From contig JAKSSI010000082.1 in the NCBI GenBank assembly GCA_024403175.1, forward strand, positions 1-6,389: 6,389 nucleotides of DNA, in the 5' to 3' direction. Positions 1-5,623 of this stretch are shown here, in pieces. This stretch comes from Clostridia bacterium (GTDB lineage Bacteria > Bacillota_A > Clostridia > Peptostreptococcales > Anaerovoracaceae). The notes under the pieces are model-generated. The model made no database searches and was not told where the DNA came from. It saw nothing but the letters and a program-made list of their open reading frames with translations. The number at the start of each line of letters is the position of its first letter. Positions within the stretch are counted from its first letter, which is position 1. The position numbers and the translations under genes were made by a program.

Positions 1-332
<332 letters not shown>

Positions 333-863
333 TTATTCATCCTTGGAAACTGCAACCATTGCAGCTCTGATTACTTTATTATTTAAAACATATCCCTTTT
401 GAAGAACATTTATAACTGTGTTTGGTTCAACGCCTTCTGGAGCATCAATTGCCATTACAGCGTTATGGTAATTTGGATCGAAAGGTTTTCCTTCAGCTTC
501 TATTTCAGCAATGTGATTCTTTTCAAGTACTGATAAAAGCTGCTTAAGGATAAGCTCCATACCGTCTGCGAATGGGTCGGCTTCAGGCTTTTGAGCCATT
601 GCTCTTTCGAAATTATCTATTACTTGGAGAATGTCCAATGCAGTTTTTTCTTTAGCAGTTCTATTTCTGAAGTTTTGGTATTCAGCCATAAGTCTTAAAT
701 ACTTATCCTGAATATCATCTTCCTTTTTTTCTTCGGAAGTTTCTTCTGCTTTTTCTTCTTGAGTCTGCGCTTCTTCGGCTGCATCCTCACCATGAGTTTC
801 TACTTCTTCTTTTACTTCTTCGGTTGCTTCAGATTCTTGAACTACCTTTTCTTCTTCGCTCAT
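333..863 (-). CDS. grpE: GrpE, nucleotide exchange factor of DnaK, with a shortened long helix
   Basis: GrpE is a cytoplasmic dimer that releases ADP from DnaK and so resets the chaperone cycle. The protein has 176 residues. Residues 1-50 are a disordered acidic tail (23 of 50 are Glu or Asp). KYLRLMAEYQNFRNRT (54-69) belongs to the long paired helix, DILQVIDNFERAM (77-89) opens the four-helix bundle, and the C-terminal beta-domain carries FDPNYHNAVM (128-137) and the hallmark VLQKGYVLNNKVIRAAMV (153-170). Between FRNR and DIL there are 8 residues; in the E. coli and B. subtilis proteins, recalled from memory, the same interval is 18, so 10 residues appear to be missing around residue 73. The start ATG overlaps the hrcA stop by 4 nt (ATGA), and a purine-rich AAGGAGAGG inside the hrcA 3' end serves as ribosome binding site. 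The identity is secure; the effect of the shortening is unknown. Confidence 0.96.
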   Translation of the reverse strand: MSEEEKVVQESEATEEVKEEVETHGEDAAEEAQTQEEKAEETSEEKKEDDIQDKYLRLMAEYQNFRNRTAKEKTALDILQVIDNFERAMAQKPEADPFADGMELILKQLLSVLEKNHIAEIEAEGKPFDPNYHNAVMAIDAPEGVEPNTVINVLQKGYVLNNKVIRAAMVAVSKDE

Positions 864-1909
864 TCGTCCTCTCCTTCCTGAATGTCGCCTTCAATCTCAA
901 ATGTTTGATTGAGGTTTTCTGTGATGTATTTGATTACTGATGTTACTTCATCGTATTTCATACGCTTTGGACCGATAACACCGAGTCTTCCAACCATCTT
1001 TCCGTTTACCTTGTAGTCTGCTGTAATAAGTGCGCAGTCTGAAAGGTCTGGAGAGTTTTCATCTCCGATGGTAATTGAAAGACCGTTTTCTCTATTTACC
1101 AAAACGTTTGTAAACTCGTCTTTGTTTGTAACTGTATTTAAGAAGTTCTTCGCCTTGTTTACGTCGTTGTATTCAGGCAGTGCAAAGATGTTTGAATAGC
1201 CGTCCATGTAGAGGTCTACATTAAGCATCTTTTCAAGAGTCTTCATAAATGAAGGAGCTACATTTGCACCCATATCGGAAAGAGCCTGCATATCGTTTTC
1301 AAACAAATCTGCAATGTTTGCTGTAAGTACAGCAGAAATTGTTTTGCCCTTAAAGTTATGAGTCATAACCTTGCTCATAAGTGTGAGCTGTTCTTCCGTA
1401 TATTTGCAGTTGAGTTTGATTGCGGAGTTTGTAACTTTACCATCTTCACAAACTATCATAAGAACTACTGTTCCCTCATCTACTGGGAGGAAGTTAATGT
1501 AGCTTATTTTGCTTTCAGCTCTGTTTGGTGTAATGGCAAAACTTACGAGATTTGTCATTTCAGAAAGCAGATGTGCTGCATGCTCTACTGTCTGATCAAG
1601 TTCTTCAACATCCTTAGAAAGCTTAGCTTCGATTTGCTGCTTATGATCGTCTGGCAAATCAGACATATTCATAAGTTCATCTACATATAATCTGTAAGCT
1701 TTATCAGATGGAACTCTTCCGGCTGAGGTATGAGGATGAGTTAAATAACCCATATCTTCCAAATCACTCATTTCATTTCGAATGGTTGCCGGACTGAGGT
1801 CTAGATCGAGCCTCTTTGAAAGAGTTCTGCTTCCGACCGGTTCGGAAGTTGATATAAAGTCTGCAACAATTGCCTGCAGAATCTTTAGTTTTCTTTCGTT
1901 TAAATCCAT
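860..1909 (-). CDS. hrcA: Heat-inducible transcription repressor HrcA
   Basis: HrcA is the repressor of class I heat-shock genes. It binds CIRCE, and its folding depends on the GroE chaperonin, so heat lifts repression. The 349 residues match the usual length of about 340-350. A winged-helix domain fills residues 1-75: ERKLKILQAIV at the start, SEPVGSRTL (22-30), the recognition-helix region LSPATIRNEMSDLE (38-51) and the conserved wing HTSAGRVPSDKAYRLYVD (60-77). The rest is the GAF-like dimerisation domain, ending with GDENSPDLSDCALITADY, a GRLGVIGPKRMKY segment and a C-terminal helix. The ATG at 1909 has GAGAGG at 1921-1916 with a 6-nt spacer, and the conserved N-terminus confirms it. It is the first gene of the operon and overlaps grpE by 4 nt. 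The operator lies directly in front of it, so it is autoregulated. Confidence 0.97.
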   Translation of the reverse strand: MDLNERKLKILQAIVADFISTSEPVGSRTLSKRLDLDLSPATIRNEMSDLEDMGYLTHPHTSAGRVPSDKAYRLYVDELMNMSDLPDDHKQQIEAKLSKDVEELDQTVEHAAHLLSEMTNLVSFAITPNRAESKISYINFLPVDEGTVVLMIVCEDGKVTNSAIKLNCKYTEEQLTLMSKVMTHNFKGKTISAVLTANIADLFENDMQALSDMGANVAPSFMKTLEKMLNVDLYMDGYSNIFALPEYNDVNKAKNFLNTVTNKDEFTNVLVNRENGLSITIGDENSPDLSDCALITADYKVNGKMVGRLGVIGPKRMKYDEVTSVIKYITENLNQTFEIEGDIQEGEDE

Positions 1910-1924
1910 GTGATACCTCTCTTG

Positions 1925-1951
1925 TTAGCACTCCGCAAACCTGAGTGCTAA
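1925..1951 (-). promoter_or_regulatory. CIRCE operator, HrcA binding site
   Basis: TTAGCACTC (1925-1933), nine bases, then GAGTGCTAA (1943-1951): an exact match to the CIRCE consensus TTAGCACTC-N9-GAGTGCTAA. Flanking bases extend the perfect inverted repeat to 12 bp per arm (1922-1954). It starts about 2 nt downstream of the predicted transcription start and ends 3 nt before the hrcA ribosome binding site. Bound HrcA would therefore block the polymerase, and the same palindrome in the mRNA could form a hairpin at the 5' end. Function is from established knowledge of CIRCE; the match is seen directly. Confidence 0.97.
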
Positions 1952-1962
1952 CAACTACGTAT

Positions 1963-1991
1963 AATATAACCCCGGATGGCTATAATGTCAA
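1963..1991 (-). promoter_or_regulatory. Sigma-A-type promoter of hrcA-grpE-dnaK
   Basis: On the minus strand TTGACA (1991-1986, perfect -35) is followed by a 17-nt spacer and TATATT (1968-1963, five of six matches to the -10 consensus). The predicted start is near 1956, just ahead of CIRCE, giving a leader of about 47 nt. This is the standard layout of an HrcA-controlled promoter. The -35 box sits in the loop of the inverted repeat at 1968-1999. Confidence 0.88.
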
Positions 1992-1999
1992 CCGGGGTT
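1968..1999. terminator. Inverted repeat around the heat-shock promoter; possible terminator of the malQ-Nudix cluster
   Basis: AACCCCGG (1968-1975) and CCGGGGTT (1992-1999) are perfect 8-bp arms with a 16-nt loop. In the plus-strand RNA the stem continues inward past one A-A mismatch for four more pairs (one is G-U), leaving the loop UAUAAU, and TTTT follows directly. On the minus strand, the sense of the genes, the stem is followed by TTATATTATAC, which is AT-rich but not a proper U-tract. It stands 38 nt after the Nudix stop codon, where a terminator for the upstream cluster would be expected, and there is no plus-strand gene to end. A terminator is the best guess. A regulator binding site or an attenuator of readthrough is also possible. 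Confidence 0.45.
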
Positions 2000-2036
2000 T
2001 TGTGAAGAATGTGTGTCTAAATTAAATTATTTTCTA

Positions 2037-2597
2037 TTATATGTCGTTTAAATTGCCATCAATGAGTCTGGCGGTCATTCCCCATATAAGGCGACCCTCA
2101 AAATTCCAGGCTACAACCTCTGTTTTTGGTTCGTACCACCTATAATCAGGGGTAATTCCAAAGGCTTCAAACGGAAAATCCGCATCAAAAGACGGCTTAT
2201 ATTTGTATGAAGCTCTGGTAGGTGTTGTGTTTTTAAAGAAAGAAATAGGCGCAGTGAACACTTCTGACACTTCAGCAGGGTTCAACTTAAGATTTTTAGC
2301 ATCCTCTTCGGAGATTTTTGCCAAAATTGGATAAACATTGCGATTTATCTGGCTTAAATATTTAAGAGGCTTTATAATCTCGATCTTTGAAGTATCTAGG
2401 CCAATTTCTTCGGCAGTTTCTCTTAAAGCAGCCTCGACCATAGTCTCCCCCGCCTCAATTCTTCCACCAGGAAAACAAATTTCCCCGCCTTGGTTTATTC
2501 CGGCTGCTCTTACCTCAAATAAAAGTTCAGGCTCGGCCTTATCTACCACAAGCGCTAAAACCGCATATTCTCTTTTTAAATCAATGGATTCTGGCAT
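2037..2597 (-). CDS. Nudix hydrolase, CoA-pyrophosphatase-like
   Basis: Nudix enzymes cleave X-linked nucleoside diphosphates. The 186-residue frame from the ATG at 2597 has a Nudix box at residues 45-67 (GRIEAGE, seven residues, RETAEEIGL) that fits GX5EX7REUXEEXGU except for Thr at the first U position; the metal-binding Glu residues are present. LLFEVRAAGINQGGEICFPGGR (split at 25-46) and the C-terminal IWGMTARLI resemble the NudL/CoA-pyrophosphatase branch, so CoA or a derivative is the likely substrate; this is family inference. I prefer this start because it lies 1 nt after the nitroreductase stop and gives the usual N-terminus. An in-frame ATG at 2618 would add 7 residues and overlap the upstream gene by 20 nt. 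Neither start has a strong ribosome binding site, so translation is probably coupled. It is the last gene of its cluster. Confidence 0.88.
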   Translation of the reverse strand: MPESIDLKREYAVLALVVDKAEPELLFEVRAAGINQGGEICFPGGRIEAGETMVEAALRETAEEIGLDTSKIEIIKPLKYLSQINRNVYPILAKISEEDAKNLKLNPAEVSEVFTAPISFFKNTTPTRASYKYKPSFDADFPFEAFGITPDYRWYEPKTEVVAWNFEGRLIWGMTARLIDGNLNDI

Positions 2598-2598
2598 A

Positions 2599-3126
2599 TT
2601 ACTCAACATAAATAACATGATCTGTCTTTCTTGGAGCAGCTTTTGGGAGTTCTCCGTCTATATAGCCGATAGCGCAGTGGCCTACACCTTCAAAATCTCC
2701 TTCAAGACCAATTTCCTTAAGGAATTCCTTATATTCGTCCATTTCGAATTCCTGTCTAGCTCTGTTAATCCAAATGCTACCGACTCCAAGAGAATGAGCA
2801 GCAAGCATAAGGTTGCCCATTACAAGGCTTGCATCGCAAACGCTTGTTGGAACAGATTTATCTGCTAAAACAAGAAGAATAACTGGAGCGCCGTAGAATG
2901 GGTCGACACTTTCATCCCAGCCGCCAATCTTACGGTTATCTACCATAAACTTATCTCTAATAGCTTTATTTGTAATAACTACAATTCTTGTAGCTTGCTT
3001 ACCATGGCCGCTTGCAGCGTAAAGGCCAGCTTCAACAATCTGGTTGATAATACCGATTGGAACCATTTCTGACTTAAACTTTCTGCAGCTACGTCTTTCA
3101 AGCATATCCTTAATAGTCTGATTCAT
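2599..3126 (-). CDS. Nitroreductase-family FMN oxidoreductase
   Basis: A 175-residue protein of the nitroreductase superfamily, FMN-dependent homodimers that reduce nitro compounds, quinones or flavins with NAD(P)H; the natural substrate cannot be told from sequence. The N-terminal ERRSCRKF (10-17) supplies the Arg-Arg-Ser-x-Arg phosphate contacts for FMN. GLYAASGHGKQATRIVVI (34-51) occupies the usual flavin-proximal segment, where many members have a Pro-Ser-x-x-Asn-Gln type motif. DASLVMGNLMLAAHSLGVGSIWI (98-120) is the conserved dimer-interface helix followed by the Gly-x-Gly-Ser strand. The C-terminal GHCAIGYIDGE is also typical. There is no signal peptide or membrane segment, so it is cytoplasmic. 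GGAGG at 3137-3133 lies 6 nt before the ATG, the best ribosome binding site in the cluster. A 33-nt gap separates it from pgeF. Confidence 0.9.
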   Translation of the reverse strand: MNQTIKDMLERRSCRKFKSEMVPIGIINQIVEAGLYAASGHGKQATRIVVITNKAIRDKFMVDNRKIGGWDESVDPFYGAPVILLVLADKSVPTSVCDASLVMGNLMLAAHSLGVGSIWINRARQEFEMDEYKEFLKEIGLEGDFEGVGHCAIGYIDGELPKAAPRKTDHVIYVE

Positions 3127-3159
3127 TTTGTACCTCCGTTTATATCCCTTTTTCTTTTA

Positions 3160-3861
3160 TTATATCATCTCTATATAGGCAAGCATACGCTTTGTGTCCT
3201 TGCAACGCCTATACGAATAATATTTTTCTACATCGCAGTAAGTGCATTCAGAGCTTACTTCTATATTCTCTTCAGGAACACCTGCATTCATCAAAAAGTG
3301 CTTATTAATACCCTTTAAATCCAGCAAAATCTTGCCTTCTGGCAGTTCTTTTGCAATAAAGGCTCTAGTACTTGGATTCGGTGTAAAAAAGTGCTCTTCG
3401 GCCTCTTTTAAGCCAAATTCAAAGTGGCATTTATCTATGCCTGGACCAATATAGCACTGAATGTCCTTAGGCTGGCAGTTATAAGTAGCAGTCATAGCCT
3501 CAATAAGCTTTTGAGCTATCATAAGAGCAGTGCCCTTCCAACCCGCATGTGCTACGCCTATAACGTTCTTTATAGGATCTACCGCATAAACAGGAATGCA
3601 ATCTCCGTGAGTACTTGTAAGGAGAACTCCCTTAAGATTGGTAATAAGGCCGTCCATTTCTGGAATCTCTATGTAATGGTTTTCGCCAAGCATATCTTCC
3701 TTAATGGCAAGCACATCATTTCCGTGCACCTGACGAGGTCTAATAACATAAGTATTAGGATTGTCCAGGACCATTTTAGATCTTCTACTATCCGAATCAT
3801 CAGGCTTTGTGGTAAACCCAGCCACGATATTATTAAATTGTGGAAAAACTTTGATATCCAT
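3160..3861 (-). CDS. pgeF: PgeF/YfiH-family multicopper-oxidase-like protein (DUF152, LACC1-like)
   Basis: This family was long labelled polyphenol oxidase or laccase-domain protein. E. coli YfiH (PgeF) is linked to removal of wrongly built peptidoglycan precursors, and homologues including human LACC1 act on purine nucleosides. The 233 residues are normal for the family. The metal-site residues are all there: H46 in RPRQVHGND, C88 in STHGDCIPV and H105 in VAHAGWKGTA. Other hallmarks are YIGPGIDKCHFEFG (138-150) and the C-terminal YSYRRCKDTKRMLAYI (215-230). HGDC replaces the commoner ADC context, but the Asp and Cys are kept. The start is 2 nt after the def-like stop (TAATAATG) with no clear ribosome binding site, which suggests translation coupled to the upstream gene. 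The exact substrate in this organism is open. Confidence 0.92.
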   Translation of the reverse strand: MDIKVFPQFNNIVAGFTTKPDDSDSRRSKMVLDNPNTYVIRPRQVHGNDVLAIKEDMLGENHYIEIPEMDGLITNLKGVLLTSTHGDCIPVYAVDPIKNVIGVAHAGWKGTALMIAQKLIEAMTATYNCQPKDIQCYIGPGIDKCHFEFGLKEAEEHFFTPNPSTRAFIAKELPEGKILLDLKGINKHFLMNAGVPEENIEVSSECTYCDVEKYYSYRRCKDTKRMLAYIEMI

Positions 3862-3863
3862 TA

Positions 3864-4274
3864 TTAGATAATAATCCCGTTCAAATGATCAATTTCGTGC
3901 TGAATAATCTGCGCAGTAAAACCGGTGTACTTGTTTCTCTTCTTCTGCCAGTTTTGGTCGTAATATTCAACTTCAATCTTTTCATAGCGAGTGCATTCTC
4001 TTTCACCATCTAAAGAAAGGCAACCCTCTTCTGTCTTATATTCCTTAGTCTTTCTAACAATTACAGGGTTAATCATAGGCACCTGGAAAGGCCCCATAGC
4101 AATTACTATAATCGCCTTTGGCACGCCTATCATATTGCAAGCCATGCCTACGCATCTATCCTTATGAGCAGCAAGAGTATCTATTAAATCCTGAACTAGC
4201 TGATTATCCGCCTCTGTGGCAGGAGCAGCCTTTTGGCCTAAGATAAATAAATCTCTGCAAATATTTCTAACCAT
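3864..4274 (-). CDS. def: Peptide deformylase-like protein lacking the motif I glutamine
   Basis: Peptide deformylase removes the formyl group from the N-terminal Met of new proteins, using Fe or Zn. Here 136 residues carry motif II EEGCLSL (metal ligand C85) and motif III QHEIDHLNG (H126, catalytic E127, H130). Motif I, normally GxGLAAxQ, reads VGMACNMIG (42-50), so the oxyanion-stabilising Gln is replaced by M48 and the first Gly by C41. The protein is also shorter than the common form of about 150-190 residues. It resembles a short deformylase paralogue that I recall from Firmicutes, so a canonical def (often beside fmt) should exist elsewhere in the genome. Activity may be low or absent. 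The start is 2 nt after the malQ stop, with GGGAG inside the malQ 3' end, 9 nt ahead of the ATG. The family is certain; the deformylase function is not. Confidence 0.88.
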   Translation of the reverse strand: MVRNICRDLFILGQKAAPATEADNQLVQDLIDTLAAHKDRCVGMACNMIGVPKAIIVIAMGPFQVPMINPVIVRKTKEYKTEEGCLSLDGERECTRYEKIEVEYYDQNWQKKRNKYTGFTAQIIQHEIDHLNGIII

Positions 4275-4276
4275 TT

Positions 4277-5560
4277 TTATATTCTCCCGAATGTTCTAGT
4301 ATAATCAAGCATCTTCTGGCAAAGCTCTGGTGTTAATGCATCTTTTGACATTCGCCAAGACCAATTTTCGTTTCCAACAGTGCCAGGAGTGTTAATTCTT
4401 GATTCTTTGCCAAGACCCAAATAGTCTTGCATCTGTGTTACAAACAAAGTAGATTTTGTCTGCATGCCGCCGCGAATAAAGCCCCAGTTATAGCCTTCTT
4501 CATCATTAAGTCCAAGATAAGCCTTCGCAAACGCCAATTCTTCTTCGTCAGCTTCTTCAAGCCACTGCATTACAGGGGCATTGTCGTGAGTTCCTACATA
4601 GCAAATGCTGTTTTCCTCAATTTTGTGAGGCAGATATGCACTGCTGCCAGTTGGGTCGAAGGCAAATTCTAATACTTTCATACCCGGAAGACCGCTTCTA
4701 TTTAGAAGTTCTATAACGTCTGGTGTCATAGTGCCAAGATCTTCTGCTATAAACTTAGTTTCGTGGAACCAAGAAGTAAGCACATTTACAAAATCAAGGC
4801 CTGGGCCCGGTTCCCAGTGACCTTCTGCCGCAGTTTTAGCACCTGCTGGCACAGACCAATATGAAGCCAACCCTCTAAAGTGATCTATACGAATCATATC
4901 GTACATTTCAGCCGCCTTTCCGACCCTTCTAATCCAGAATCCGTAGCCGTCTTCTTTCATCTTATTCCAGTCGTAAAGAGGATTGTTCCAAAGCTGACCG
5001 TCTTTTGAAAAATAGTCTGGAGGGCAACCCGCAACGGCTGTAGGCCTTCCTTCTTCATCAAGTTGGAAGAACTTCTTGTTTTCCTCTACGTCGGATGAAT
5101 CAAGAGGCACATAAATAGGAACGTCGCCCATAAGACCGACCCCTTTGCTATGAGCATATTCTCTTAAATCAGCCCACTGCTTATTAAAAAAGCCCTGAAT
5201 TTCTTCTTTTGTAAACTTTGCGAAGAGTTTCTCTCTACCAGCCTTTACCTTGTCATAATCTACGCGGCTTGGGTTTGTGCCCCAATCTATGGCTTCAACT
5301 TCAGACTTATCAAGCTTTCCATCGGCTATGAGCAAATCAAGGTCTATAAAAAGAGGATTTCCTTCAAAGGATGAAAGGCTGTGGTAAGGAGAATTTCCTG
5401 CGCCAGCTGGGCCTGCCGGAAGCATCTGCCACCAAGACTGGCCAGCCTCTGAAAGAAAGTACACAAAATCATAGGCTGCTCGGCCTAAAGTACCTATACC
5501 GTATTTACTTGGTAATGAAAATATTGGGAGCAAAACTCCGCTACTTCTTCTTATATTCAT
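4277..5560 (-). CDS. malQ: 4-alpha-glucanotransferase (amylomaltase, GH77), internally shortened
   Basis: MalQ transfers alpha-1,4-glucan segments between maltodextrins in the cytoplasm and releases glucose, as part of maltose and glycogen use. The N-terminus RRSSGVLLPIFSLPSKYGIG (4-23), SPYHSLSSFEGNPLFIDL (57-74), MGDVPIYV (144-151) and GCPPDYFSKDGQLWNNPLY (178-196) are classic GH77. The catalytic acids are visible: nucleophile D226 in RIDHFRG, acid/base E273 in AEDLG and D326 in GTHDN. The C-terminal NTPGTVGNENWSWR is intact. The length is 427 residues against about 490-500 in the family. The loss is concentrated near residues 113-127, where KLFAKFTKEEIQGFF runs straight into NKQWADLREYA; the usual DYALFMALK and WxxWP region is absent. 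The frame is uninterrupted. There is no good ribosome binding site, and the thrS terminator ends 4 nt before the ATG. It is the first gene of a five-gene cluster. Confidence 0.92.
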   Translation of the reverse strand: MNIRRSSGVLLPIFSLPSKYGIGTLGRAAYDFVYFLSEAGQSWWQMLPAGPAGAGNSPYHSLSSFEGNPLFIDLDLLIADGKLDKSEVEAIDWGTNPSRVDYDKVKAGREKLFAKFTKEEIQGFFNKQWADLREYAHSKGVGLMGDVPIYVPLDSSDVEENKKFFQLDEEGRPTAVAGCPPDYFSKDGQLWNNPLYDWNKMKEDGYGFWIRRVGKAAEMYDMIRIDHFRGLASYWSVPAGAKTAAEGHWEPGPGLDFVNVLTSWFHETKFIAEDLGTMTPDVIELLNRSGLPGMKVLEFAFDPTGSSAYLPHKIEENSICYVGTHDNAPVMQWLEEADEEELAFAKAYLGLNDEEGYNWGFIRGGMQTKSTLFVTQMQDYLGLGKESRINTPGTVGNENWSWRMSKDALTPELCQKMLDYTRTFGRI

Positions 5561-5564
5561 AGTT

Positions 5565-5594
5565 AAAAAAATGCTCCCGCTAAAATGCGGGAGC
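5565..5594 (-). terminator. Rho-independent terminator of thrS
   Basis: On the minus strand GCTCCCGC (5594-5587), loop ATTTTA, GCGGGAGC (5580-5573), then A and seven T (5571-5565). The 8-bp GC-rich stem with its U-tract is a textbook intrinsic terminator, 6 nt after the thrS stop codon. The U-tract ends only 4 nt before the malQ ATG, so malQ needs its own promoter or readthrough. Confidence 0.93.
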
Positions 5595-5623
5595 CTGATA
5601 CTACTTGATTAACTTGTTATCAA
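5595..5623 (-). promoter_or_regulatory. Possible malQ-cluster promoter at the thrS 3' end
   Basis: TTGATA (5623-5618, five of six) is separated by exactly 17 nt from TATCAG (5600-5595, four of six). The predicted start, near 5588, falls inside the 5' arm of the thrS terminator. The transcript would then lack most of that arm, would not form the terminator, and would expose GCGGGAG as a distant ribosome binding site 13 nt from the malQ ATG. The weak -10 makes this tentative. Confidence 0.35.

Noticed and set aside
715..850. Glu-rich codon repeats at the grpE 5' end as a tandem repeat element
   Set aside because: The GAA/GAG runs encode the ordinary acidic disordered tail of GrpE, and no repeat unit of fixed length is visible.
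1981..1986. TATAAT on the plus strand as a divergent promoter
   Set aside because: No -35 box stands 16-18 nt upstream and no plus-strand gene follows; the bases form the loop of the inverted repeat.
2338..2868. Plus-strand open frame of 176 codons across the Nudix and nitroreductase genes
   Set aside because: It is antisense to two recognised genes, has no family resemblance I can see and no plausible ribosome binding site; it is a shadow of their codon use.
3424..3867. Plus-strand open frame of 147 codons
   Set aside because: It is fully antisense to pgeF, with no recognisable motif.
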